The notes beneath the pieces were generated by a model. The model was given only the letters and a program-made list of their open reading frames with translations, was not told the DNA's origin and searched no databases. 64,000 nt of DNA from Clostridia bacterium (GTDB lineage Bacteria; Bacillota; Clostridia; Acetivibrionales; DSM-27016): contig JAOAIJ010000029.1 of NCBI GenBank assembly GCA_026414765.1, positions 60,716-124,715 of the forward strand, read 5' to 3'. A program made the translations under genes and the position numbers. Of this stretch, positions 54,466 to 61,869 are shown in pieces. The first letter of the stretch is position 1; each line of letters starts with the position of its first letter.

Positions 54466-54540
54466 AAAAAGGTGTCCCGGTAGTGCATTCAGCACATTTT
54501 CTGGACGGCGCGTGCCTTCCCAGGTTCGAATCCTTTTTAT
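54466..54540 (+). other. tRNA-like remnant on the plus strand
   Basis: GCGTGCCTTCCCAGGTTCGAATCC has a T-loop and variable-arm look, followed by ATAAAAAAAGTAC as at 43.2 kb. No complete cloverleaf. The stretch 54334-54848 holds only this, a terminator and the tRNA-Arg fragment. Confidence 0.3.
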
Positions 54541-54550
54541 ACAAAATAAA

Positions 54551-54583
54551 AAAAGTACCACTCGAAAATGAGTAGTACTTTTT
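54551..54583. terminator. Bidirectional terminator at the displaced tRNA-Arg end
   Basis: AAAGTAC-c-ACTC/GAGT-a-GTACTTT with a GAAAAT loop, U-rich on both strands. It abuts the tRNA 3' end on the minus strand and was probably the tRNA gene's own terminator. Confidence 0.8.
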
Positions 54584-54629
54584 GGTGTACCCAAGAGGAT
54601 TCGAACCTCCGGCCTGCGGTTTAGGAATT
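54583..54629 (-). other. Displaced tRNA-Arg(CCT) 3' end, attachment site (att) of the integrated element
   Basis: Minus strand reads from the anticodon loop TTCCTAA through the T-arm GGAGGTTCGAATCCTCT to acceptor end and CCA: the 3' half of tRNA-Arg(CCT). The 5' half is absent. The tyrosine integrase starts 220 bp to the right. The element should have rebuilt an intact tRNA at its far end, outside the window. Confidence 0.8.
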
Positions 54630-54848
54630 CCATAAGCTTATTTTTAGCTTGTATACATAAGAATTTGCATAAAATTATTAACGTATTTTACGCTTTATTT
54701 TGCATTTCTAAATTTGCTTAAAATGCTTTATATTGCTTTATTTATTTGCATGACTTTTTCAGTTTTTGCATAATTTTATGTATGCTTTATTTAACTATGC
54801 TACATCTTATATAGTATTGACAACTTATGCAAATTTTATGCAAATTTT

Positions 54849-55943
54849 TTACTTAAATATATCAGTGTTTAAGCCGCTTATAATATCTCTTTGTAGATTA
54901 GGTATAAACTGGCTGTATAAATCCAATGTAGTATTTATACTTGCGTGGCCTAATCTTTCCTGAACAACTTTAGGATGCACTCCTTGCTTAAGTAACCAAG
55001 TAGCATGTGTATGCCTTAAGTTATGGAAAGTAATATCTTCATCTAATCTCATAGACCGAGCATGTCTTTTAAATACCCTACCAACATAATCAGGAAGTAT
55101 AGGTGACCCGTCAGGCCATATGCAAAAATGATTACTTATAATCTTTATTTCTTTAAATTCTTCCCTTATTGCTTCTGCTTCATCTCTATATGCCTTAATT
55201 ATTTCTTTTGTTCCTGGTAGCATAGATACAGGTCTACGGCTCCGGTGTGTTTTAGTTGACTTAAGGACCATAGCTCCGTTTTCTCGTTTATACCCATGCT
55301 GTATATAAAATGTGGATTCTTTTATATCAACGTCATTTACCTGCAGACCAAGTATTTCACCTAACCTCATACCGGTTGTAATAGCAATGTATATTGGTAT
55401 GTATGCAGCTTCATTTTTAACCCTTTTAAGCAACTCTTCTACTTGATCGTCAGTTAATACCTTAATTTCATGTTTCGCCTTTCTAGGAGCCTTTACAGCT
55501 TCACACGGGTTACTTGTCATGTACTGCCATGCTACAGCATATTTAAAAGCTAAATGTAGCACTCTATGGTTGTGAAGTACTGTAGTTGGTGAATATTCTT
55601 TCATTTGATCTGTATAATATTTTTGTATTCTTGCAGGCTTCAGGTCACACAGTTTTATTGCGCCAAGTTCTGGTATAGTATGTAAAAACAAAAGTTCCTT
55701 ATATCTTCTGGCCGTAGATGCAGATACATTATTTTCTACATAATCACGGTAAAATGTTTTAATGTAATCTTCCAGTGTAACATTTTCATTCTTTGCGTGA
55801 TCTTGGTTAATATATTTCCACATGGCTGCTTCTGCTTCTTTTTCACTTTTAAAGCCTGATAGCCTAATCTGATCTTTTACTCCATCTATTGTAGCGTAAA
55901 ACCTTATTGCGTATCCTTTTGCATGTTTTGTTATATATGCCAT
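54849..55943 (-). CDS. Tyrosine-type site-specific integrase
   Basis: 364 aa from ATG 55943 (AGGAGG 5-6 bp upstream). N-terminal AP2-like arm-binding region (YAIRFYATIDGVKDQIRLSG), SAM-like core-binding domain (about 55-150), and catalytic domain with Arg193 (TTGMRLGE), His307/Arg310 (HNLRHTH), His333 (LGHASINTT) and Tyr343 nucleophile. Tn916/phage-type integrase of Gram-positive elements. Adjacent to a tRNA-Arg 3' fragment, its presumed target. Confidence 0.95.
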   Translation of the reverse strand: MAYITKHAKGYAIRFYATIDGVKDQIRLSGFKSEKEAEAAMWKYINQDHAKNENVTLEDYIKTFYRDYVENNVSASTARRYKELLFLHTIPELGAIKLCDLKPARIQKYYTDQMKEYSPTTVLHNHRVLHLAFKYAVAWQYMTSNPCEAVKAPRKAKHEIKVLTDDQVEELLKRVKNEAAYIPIYIAITTGMRLGEILGLQVNDVDIKESTFYIQHGYKRENGAMVLKSTKTHRSRRPVSMLPGTKEIIKAYRDEAEAIREEFKEIKIISNHFCIWPDGSPILPDYVGRVFKRHARSMRLDEDITFHNLRHTHATWLLKQGVHPKVVQERLGHASINTTLDLYSQFIPNLQRDIISGLNTDIFK

Positions 55944-56021
55944 GCTTGTCCTCCTATTGCGTACACATGTGCTTATGTGATATACTTTATATAAAGTATA
56001 TTTTATATGATGACGCAAATA

Positions 56022-56711
56022 CTAATCATTTATTAATTTTTGTTCAAATTCATGTTTCTTTTTATTTGCATCATCTAAGGAGCGTATATGATTGATAACT
56101 TCATGGAAATGAGAAACATCCCTGGCATAGAGCAATCCCGGGAGAGCATCTCCAGTAGTTCTATTGGCTTTGTAAGAGGAAACAATACCAACTATTTGAG
56201 CGCCATCAATGCTGTTGGAATAAACTACGGGTCCTCCACTAACGCCATTAATAGCAACTCCGTCAATCAAATAGGCCTTGTTGAATTCTTGTCTAGCACT
56301 AATATTTCCAGAGAAAAAACACAGAGTGAAAGGCTCGATTGCCGGGAATCCCATCCAACAAACGTCGTTACCAATTCCAAGAGCGTTGTTGAGAGGGAGG
56401 AGCTTTGGAGCATTATCAGGGAATGGCATTCCTTCATTCTTTATAAGTATAACGGCAGAATCAGTTTTCCAATCAGCGAAGATTATACGGTTGAGTTCAT
56501 CCAAAAACACATTTTGAAGTGAATTGTGATGAGTTATTTTTATTGGTTGTTTCCACTGATTGGCATAATCAACTACATGTAATGCTGTAGCTATTCCGCA
56601 AAATGATTTGTCATGGTTATAAAAACATAAAAATCCAGTTCCGCTTGCTGAAGGGGTTTCTATTCTAACTATATATGGAGACACCTTTTGAAATACTTGT
56701 TCCCAATTCAT
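56022..56711 (-). CDS. Trypsin-fold serine protease, cytoplasmic
   Basis: 229 aa, no signal peptide or TM. Chymotrypsin/HtrA-like triad: His45 (TALHVVDY), Asp84 (WKTDSAVILI) and Ser158 (INGVSGGPVV, where GNSGGP is usual). No PDZ domain. C-terminal coiled segment (DDANKKKHEFEQ). Lies 31 bp after a secreted HtrA-like protease gene in the same direction, inside the lysogeny region of the element: a typical place for lysogen-expressed cargo such as exclusion or defence genes. Its cellular target is unknown. Confidence 0.8.
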   Translation of the reverse strand: MNWEQVFQKVSPYIVRIETPSASGTGFLCFYNHDKSFCGIATALHVVDYANQWKQPIKITHHNSLQNVFLDELNRIIFADWKTDSAVILIKNEGMPFPDNAPKLLPLNNALGIGNDVCWMGFPAIEPFTLCFFSGNISARQEFNKAYLIDGVAINGVSGGPVVYSNSIDGAQIVGIVSSYKANRTTGDALPGLLYARDVSHFHEVINHIRSLDDANKKKHEFEQKLIND

Positions 56712-56742
56712 AAATTAACCCTCACATTTTATTAGTAGTAGT

Positions 56743-57933
56743 TTATTCTACACATTGCATGTCGTTTAAGTTCTTTACATATTCTTTGTCAGCAATTATT
56801 TTGCCTTCAAGCATGTAACTAAATGCTTTATTAAGGTCGCTTGTAAATGTTGAAAAATCATTAGAACTTTTTGTAACAGAATATAAAATTAATGAATCTA
56901 TAGATTTTTTGTAATATTCTATAGAATCATAATATTTGTTCATAATAGAATTTAACCCTGAAACATCAATATTGTAAATATTTGCAGTTTCAACAATGCT
57001 AGTAATAACATTGATTTGTTTATTTTTCAAATCAATAATAGAATTAAGTGAATTATTACATGTATTTATACTAGTTGTTGGATTTGAATTTATTGATATA
57101 GAACATGCCAATAGCAAATTAGTATTTAACTCTCTTAAAGATTCTCCCATGATCCTAAAACAATTATATTCATCTAATATTTTTGCATAAAATTTTAGTA
57201 AATCATCATTAGATTTTTTATCTTCTTGAGTTACCGCATTTATTGGTATAAGCCCATAATTTAATAAAGGCTTTGCTTCGTTTATGGGTATTGCAAAATT
57301 CAAGTTTTCTCCTTGAGATATTCCTGCATAAGTTATCCCTATAGCTTCTCCATACATGTTAAACAAAACCCCGCCAGAACTTCCATGGCTTATAGGAGCG
57401 GATATTTGAATATCAGTACAACCAAAAGCATCTCTATACATATTTTCTCGTATACTACTAACTATTCCTGTAGAAACTGTGTTTTTTAAACCTAAAGGGC
57501 TACCTATAGCAACAATATTATCTCCTAATTCTATTTTATTAGAATCGCCTAGTGTTACGTATGGCAAAGGTTTATTAGAAGATATTTTAAGCACTGCAAT
57601 GTCTTTACCTTTGTCGTAATTTACAATTCCATCTACTTCATAAGTAGTATTATCGTACATTACTGCTTCTATTTTTTCTGCTGTATCAATTACATGATAA
57701 TTTGTTATTATTTTACCATCTTTAGATACTATAAATCCGCTACCAGTTGCAAATATATCATTATTTTTATCTATTATATTTAGTAGAACTACTGCATTAC
57801 TTTTTTTTGATATTTCTTTAACTGTTAATACTTTTTTTGCAGGTGGCTTTGGCTTTGCCGTTGCTCCTATTACTTCTAATGGAAACAAACATATAGTGAT
57901 ACATAATATTAACGAAATTAATTTTTTACCCAT
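56743..57933 (-). CDS. Secreted HtrA-like serine protease with helical C-terminal domain
   Basis: 396 aa. Signal peptide (KKLISLILCITICLFPLEVIG), Pro/Lys linker, then a DegP/HtrA-type protease domain: His80 (IITNYHVID), Asp111 (GKDIAVLKI), Ser186 (HGSSGGVLF). There is no PDZ domain; instead residues 225-396 form a helical region with Asn/Ser-rich segments and no recognised family. Located beyond the membrane, unlike its neighbour protease. RBS lies in GAGGG just before ATG 57933. Confidence 0.85.
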   Translation of the reverse strand: MGKKLISLILCITICLFPLEVIGATAKPKPPAKKVLTVKEISKKSNAVVLLNIIDKNNDIFATGSGFIVSKDGKIITNYHVIDTAEKIEAVMYDNTTYEVDGIVNYDKGKDIAVLKISSNKPLPYVTLGDSNKIELGDNIVAIGSPLGLKNTVSTGIVSSIRENMYRDAFGCTDIQISAPISHGSSGGVLFNMYGEAIGITYAGISQGENLNFAIPINEAKPLLNYGLIPINAVTQEDKKSNDDLLKFYAKILDEYNCFRIMGESLRELNTNLLLACSISINSNPTTSINTCNNSLNSIIDLKNKQINVITSIVETANIYNIDVSGLNSIMNKYYDSIEYYKKSIDSLILYSVTKSSNDFSTFTSDLNKAFSYMLEGKIIADKEYVKNLNDMQCVE

Positions 57934-58014
57934 TTTACCCTCACTTTCTTTGTCGAATTATTCGACAATATCCGACAAAATACATTAAATGAATTATTTC
58001 CCATATGTATAGAT

Positions 58015-58608
58015 TTAAAAAATAGCCTTGTTAGCTATTCTAAAAATTTCTTTTAAGTTATCTTCCTTCGTAAGTTGCTTAATGTATTTACTAAATGCAT
58101 TGTCTATATCTTGCTTTAAATTTGATATTCTTATCTCTACAGCTTTAGGACTTACATAAAATTCATTTGAAAGTTTGTCTGTAAATCCACTGTATTGATA
58201 ATATTTTTCAATAAATAAATCTTTTGGCATAAGAGCAGCAGCAGCCATATAATTAGCTTGAAATTCATATCCTTCAGAGTTTTTGTAAAACTCTTTGCAC
58301 AAATGTGTGTCGCAAGGATGAAACCAATAATGAATTAATTCGTGCATACCTATAAAATTTTGGGAATGCCGGCTATGCAAGGAATTTATTGCTATACTGC
58401 TTGTCCCTGTTTTTTTAACAAGAATCCCGCCAATTTTGTATGTTTCAAATTCAATTAGCTCAAGGTCTAAGTCTGATGTATTTCTGATAATATCTATTGA
58501 TAAAATAGGCGGGCATAAATTTAGTTGCTTTATTTTAGCGTTGATTATGTTTTCAAGATCATGTTTTGGTACGAATTTAACAATATTGCCGTTCTCATCA
58601 AAATACAT
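58015..58608 (-). CDS. ImmA/IrrE-family metallopeptidase
   Basis: 197 aa. HELIH at residues 89-93 (GMHELIHYWFHP), then a downstream Glu in EGYEFQANYMAAALLMP-like AAALMPKDLFI. In ICEBs1 and phages, ImmA cleaves the element's repressor to trigger excision; here the XRE repressor gene lies 9 bp upstream on the same strand, the exact immR-immA arrangement. Confidence 0.9.
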   Translation of the reverse strand: MYFDENGNIVKFVPKHDLENIINAKIKQLNLCPPILSIDIIRNTSDLDLELIEFETYKIGGILVKKTGTSSIAINSLHSRHSQNFIGMHELIHYWFHPCDTHLCKEFYKNSEGYEFQANYMAAAALMPKDLFIEKYYQYSGFTDKLSNEFYVSPKAVEIRISNLKQDIDNAFSKYIKQLTKEDNLKEIFRIANKAIF

Positions 58609-58617
58609 TTAACCACC

Positions 58618-58938
58618 CTACTTTTGTTTTGCTCTTTTTATAAAGTCTAATGCTAAAGCTATGTCTTTTTCTGTGGCATCGTATTTAGTTTTAAGCTTAT
58701 TGAAATATGCTTGCTCTAATAATTCTTCTTCATTTCTATATTCACTTTTCCCAAGAAGCCAATCAATTGAAACACTAAAAAAATCCGATATTCTTTTTAA
58801 AGTCTCATAGTCCATTTCTCTTTGGTCTAACTCATAATTAGACAACGATTTTTGACTTATATTTAATTGTTTAGATAGTTCTGTCTGTGACAACTTCCTT
58901 TCTTCTCTTAAATCTTTTAATTTTTTACCAAGGTTCAT
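58618..58938 (-). CDS. XRE-family repressor (ImmR/CI-like)
   Basis: 106 aa from ATG 58938. Helix-turn-helix LGKKLKDLREERKLSQTELS, QLNISQKSLSNYELDQ, then FFSVSIDWLLGK and a C-terminal helical tail that would be the ImmA target. It faces the early operon across a 160-bp operator region with three related sites. Maintains the integrated state. Confidence 0.92.
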   Translation of the reverse strand: MNLGKKLKDLREERKLSQTELSKQLNISQKSLSNYELDQREMDYETLKRISDFFSVSIDWLLGKSEYRNEEELLEQAYFNKLKTKYDATEKDIALALDFIKRAKQK

Positions 58939-58975
58939 ATCCTTCACCCTTTCGAGAATAATTATATTAAATCTT

Positions 58976-59073
58976 AGTGCAATTTGTTCAAAATAGCGCA
59001 GAATTTTCTAAAATATATATTGACAAGTGCAAATTGCAGTAATATAATGGATACAAATAGAACAAATTGCACT
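58976..59073. promoter_or_regulatory. Lysogeny switch: early promoter and three operators
   Basis: Perfect consensus promoter TTGACA (59020-59025), 17 bp, TATAAT (59043-59048), rightward. AGTGCAATTTGTTC (58976-58989) and its exact reverse complement GAACAAATTGCACT (59060-59073) flank it, and AGTGCAAATTGCAGT (59026-59040) fills the spacer. The repressor's own promoter lies leftward, with a TATAAT-like box near 58963. Confidence 0.85.
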
Positions 59074-59098
59074 ATAGTTAGTGCGGAAGGAGGACTTT

Positions 59099-59260
59099 AT
59101 GGAAAACATTATGACTCTTGAACAGGCAGCAAACTATTTAAAACTAGCCCCGAGAAAACTTGCGATTATGGCAAGAAAAAATGAAATACCAAATAAAAAA
59201 GTCGGTCAAAAACGCTTGTTTGTAAAAGAACTTATCGACGAATGGTTAAAAACAGCTTAA
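59099..59260 (+). CDS. Excisionase-like helix-turn-helix protein
   Basis: 53 aa. HTH_17/excisionase pattern: MTLEQAANYLKLAPRKLAIM, then IPNKKVGQKRLFVKELIDEW. GGAGG lies 5 bp upstream of ATG 59099. First gene of the early operon under the repressed promoter; a directionality factor for the integrase or a small regulator. Confidence 0.82.
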   Translation: MENIMTLEQAANYLKLAPRKLAIMARKNEIPNKKVGQKRLFVKELIDEWLKTA

Positions 59261-59338
59261 TTAATTATATGTAAATCAATAACACTTAGTCTTTAGATTA
59301 ATATTGGGCGGTGATATTGAAGAAAGCGAGGTGAAATT

Positions 59339-59563
59339 ATGAAAATATTTAGTTCAATATCTGAAATTGTTTTTTTAGTTGCATACGCTGTAACGATTTA
59401 TATGTTACACAAAAGAATTTGTTCCGTAGAAGATAAAATAGAAACTCCTGGGCCGGACTCAACCGACCCGTACAAAGTTCAACGGAGTTTGGGGTTAGAA
59501 GAATCCAACCCCACAGAAATTGAAATAACTTCAAGTGGCATGAAAACTATTCACTTGGATTGA
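59339..59563 (+). CDS. Small membrane protein of the element
   Basis: 74 aa. One TM helix at the N-terminus (about 5-24, SSISEIVFLVAYAVTIYMLH), then a polar tail. RBS GAGGTGAAA 6 bp before ATG. No family recognised. Confidence 0.6.
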   Translation: MKIFSSISEIVFLVAYAVTIYMLHKRICSVEDKIETPGPDSTDPYKVQRSLGLEESNPTEIEITSSGMKTIHLD

Positions 59564-59742
59564 AATGAAGATTTTATTTCATCTAGCTTATTAGAAATTT
59601 CTTGTTGATTAATCTCAATATTCGCAATATGAGCTAAAGAGCAGCTTATACTATTACCTTTTTGAATTAATAACAAGCAATCCATAACGCAATTATCGTT
59701 CCTAAAAGGACAATAAGTGTTAGTAATATTTTTCAAAGTCAC
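59551..59742 (-). CDS. Small Cys-containing protein, opposite strand
   Basis: 63 aa from GTG 59742, with AAAGGGGGTGAT just upstream. Five Cys (YCPFRNDNCVMDCLLLIQKG, SISCSLAH) and a helical C-terminus. It overlaps the end of the neighbouring plus-strand gene by 13 bp. Function unknown; the strong ribosome site makes it credible. Confidence 0.55.
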   Translation of the reverse strand: MTLKNITNTYCPFRNDNCVMDCLLLIQKGNSISCSLAHIANIEINQQEISNKLDEIKSSFQSK

Positions 59743-59808
59743 AATATCACCCCCTTTCATATACAAATTATAACAAAATTATACATATTTAGAAAGTGAG
59801 GTCATAAA

Positions 59809-60531
59809 ATGACAAGTATAATACCATTTAACAAAATGACATCAATGGAAATTGCAGAAGTTACAGGTAAATTGCATCACCATATTATAAGGGACATAAA
59901 GGACGAAATAGAAAAACTAGAATTAGCAGGAATTTCTACTGAAACCAAATTTGGTTTGAGTGAAAGACAAGATTCAACCGGCAGGTCAATCCCATACTAC
60001 GAACTTACAAAAGAAGGTGTACTTCAATTAGCTGCCAGATATGATGCAGTAGTAAGAGCAAAGTTAATCGAATTGGCAATGAGACAAGATCAGTTACCGC
60101 AGCCAATGTCTCAGATACAAATTCTTCAACAGGCTATTAATGTAATGGCAGAGCAGGATAAGAGAATTAGTTTGGTTCAGCAGGAAGTATCTAACGTAGA
60201 GTCAAGGCTCAACAAATCTATTGAGATATTAACTGAAAAAGTTGAAAGAGACTGGAAAGACAAAATTAATGCAAAAATTAATGAAATATGTGCAAGATGC
60301 AATTTTAGTTACCAGGCATTTCGTGGTGACCTATACGCAGAACTAGAACAAGCTGCAAGTTGTAACCTTAATACTCGTCAGAAGCACATGAGGGGAAGAA
60401 TGGAAAAGGCCGGAGCTACTTACAAAGAACGTCAGGCCATAACCAAGATACATGTTATAGAGTCTGACAATACCTTGAAGCAAATCTTTGAAAGCATAGT
60501 TAATAAGTATATTTTGAAGTATTCGGACTAA
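59809..60531 (+). CDS. Phage regulatory protein, Rha family with ORF6C domain
   Basis: 240 aa. N-terminal Rha domain (MTSMEIAEVTGKLHHHIIRD...YYELTKEGVLQLAARYDA) and a C-terminal ORF6C-like antirepressor domain (about 150-240, NEICARCNFSYQAFRGDLYA). A coiled region joins them. Such proteins modulate the lysis-lysogeny choice. RBS GTGAGGT 7 bp upstream. Confidence 0.9.
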   Translation: MTSIIPFNKMTSMEIAEVTGKLHHHIIRDIKDEIEKLELAGISTETKFGLSERQDSTGRSIPYYELTKEGVLQLAARYDAVVRAKLIELAMRQDQLPQPMSQIQILQQAINVMAEQDKRISLVQQEVSNVESRLNKSIEILTEKVERDWKDKINAKINEICARCNFSYQAFRGDLYAELEQAASCNLNTRQKHMRGRMEKAGATYKERQAITKIHVIESDNTLKQIFESIVNKYILKYSD

Positions 60532-60544
60532 AGGGGTTGTTATT

Positions 60545-60664
60545 GTGCAAAATCAATTAATTACTTATCAAGCAAACAATTTACTATGGGATTTTTTCAA
60601 TGAAATGTCTCAAGACATGAAAACAAGGATTTTAATAACAGGAACAATTTTTATACTATCATGA
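60545..60664 (+). CDS. Small phage protein, frame interrupted by TGA
   Basis: 39 aa from GTG 60545 (AAGGGG upstream), ending at TGA 60662. The same frame continues for 22 codons (QKEPEFDWFLKQITDKGGKS...) to a second TGA at about 60729-60731. A TGG-to-TGA change could have split a 62-residue protein. Unknown function. Confidence 0.5.
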   Translation: MQNQLITYQANNLLWDFFNEMSQDMKTRILITGTIFILS

Positions 60665-60725
60665 CAGAAAGAACCTGAATTTGATTGGTTTTTGAAACAA
60701 ATAACTGATAAAGGGGGCAAATCAA

Positions 60726-60899
60726 ATGAATGAATATCCAGACATAATGAACAGTAAACAAGCATGTAAATACCTCAGTATAGGAATGAATTCTTTATAT
60801 CAATTAGTTGCTACAGGTCGCATCAAACCATTCAAGGTAGGTCGTAAGCTTCTATTTAGCAAGGAAAGACTTAAGCAAATGGTAAGCGAAGGTGCCTAA
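60726..60899 (+). CDS. Excisionase-family helix-turn-helix protein
   Basis: 57 aa, HTH_17: IMNSKQACKYLSIGMNSLYQ, LVATGRIKPFKVGRKLLFSK, then ERLKQMV. RBS AAAGGGGGC upstream. A second small DNA-binding protein of the early operon; either this or the one at 59099 may be the excisionase. Confidence 0.82.
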   Translation: MNEYPDIMNSKQACKYLSIGMNSLYQLVATGRIKPFKVGRKLLFSKERLKQMVSEGA

Positions 60900-60976
60900 T
60901 GAAAGCACTAAAGCCCGCAGAAGCGGTACAGAAGAGTGCATGTTTACTAAAGAAAAAAGATAAAGCCGGCCGTTAA
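60899..60976 (+). CDS. Very short ORF overlapping the preceding stop
   Basis: 25 aa, basic (KALKPAEAVQKSACLLKKKD), starting with a TAATG overlap, which implies translational coupling. A GCCGG/CCGGC stem lies at its end. Function unknown. Confidence 0.4.
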   Translation: MKALKPAEAVQKSACLLKKKDKAGR

Positions 60977-61095
60977 CCGGCTAAAGTGAAGTGACTAACT
61001 TGATTTAATTATATTCCATATGGTGAAATGCTTCAAATACAGATAAGAATAAATATTCTCATAAAGAATTGTATGGGAAGGGGGTCAAGAGTAGT

Positions 61096-61341
61096 GTGGA
61101 AGTCTTTATTGGAACAAATCTTGGAAAGCTTAAGGCAAAGCTTAAAGTCACAGATGATGTGCTCGCGGAAACTTTTTGCGTAAGCCAGAGCACGGCCAAC
61201 AAATACATTAACAACAAACTGCCTGTTCCATTCGACATAGTAAAAAATATTCTCAGGACGAATAAAGATCTAGGTATGCAGATAGCAGGATGGTGGAAAG
61301 AAGCATTTGAGAAAGAGTTTATTAAAGCGTTGTTAGCGTAA
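61096..61341 (+). CDS. Small HTH-type phage protein
   Basis: 81 aa from GTG 61096 with AAGGGGGT 10 bp upstream. GKLKAKLKVTDDVLAETFCV, then SQSTANKYINNKLPVPFDIV looks like an XRE-like helix-turn-helix. Probably an early regulator. Confidence 0.6.
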   Translation: MEVFIGTNLGKLKAKLKVTDDVLAETFCVSQSTANKYINNKLPVPFDIVKNILRTNKDLGMQIAGWWKEAFEKEFIKALLA

Positions 61342-61354
61342 AGGAGTCAGCCTA

Positions 61355-61525
61355 ATGAATGAGATAACAATATTACAAGCAGAGACTAAATACTTAAAGT
61401 CGTTGTTACTTCTTAAATTTATTGCACCAAATGACAGGAAAAGAGACGTAAGGGGAGATATTAACCGCAGCATTGACAGGATAAGACGGTTAAGAGAGTT
61501 AGAAAGGAGGCGTACAGATGGATAA
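61355..61525 (+). CDS. Small basic phage protein
   Basis: 56 aa, strongly basic and helical towards the C-terminus (KRDVRGDINRSIDRIRRLRE). RBS AAGGAGTC 8 bp upstream. Overlaps the next start by 8 bp. Unknown function. Confidence 0.55.
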   Translation: MNEITILQAETKYLKSLLLLKFIAPNDRKRDVRGDINRSIDRIRRLRELERRRTDG

Positions 61526-61676
61526 GGTGTGTAGTTTGCTGGGATATAAGCAAAGTTTACTAAGGTATAATTTACGGTTACATGAAAAGGCAACTCCGGA
61601 AATAAAGCCTTACATAACACAAAACATAAACATGTTAATTTATGAAATCCAGAATTTAAATGAAAGGCTTAGGTGA
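61518..61676 (+). CDS. Small phage protein
   Basis: 52 aa, helical (DKVCSLLGYKQSLLRYNLRL). AAAGGAGG lies within the preceding gene, 7 bp upstream. Unknown function. Confidence 0.55.
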   Translation: MDKVCSLLGYKQSLLRYNLRLHEKATPEIKPYITQNINMLIYEIQNLNERLR

Positions 61677-61683
61677 TTGTATT

Positions 61684-61812
61684 ATGGATGAATTTTCAAA
61701 CGGCAGATATGACTTAATGATTAATGATGATCCATATTTGGACATGCTTCAGGAAGAAGAAAACAGGCTACTGAATGAAAAAGAAAAAGCCACCGGTTCC
61801 ACGGCAGCTTAA
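61684..61812 (+). CDS. Small acidic phage protein
   Basis: 42 aa (DEFSNGRYDLMINDDPYLDM), acidic then Lys-rich. Continues the tightly packed early operon. Ribosome site weak (AGGTGATTG). Confidence 0.45.
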   Translation: MDEFSNGRYDLMINDDPYLDMLQEEENRLLNEKEKATGSTAA

Positions 61813-61869
61813 TCAGGTACTTACTAAAAATATCATAAATATTATAACACGAAAGGTGAGGTAATTACA

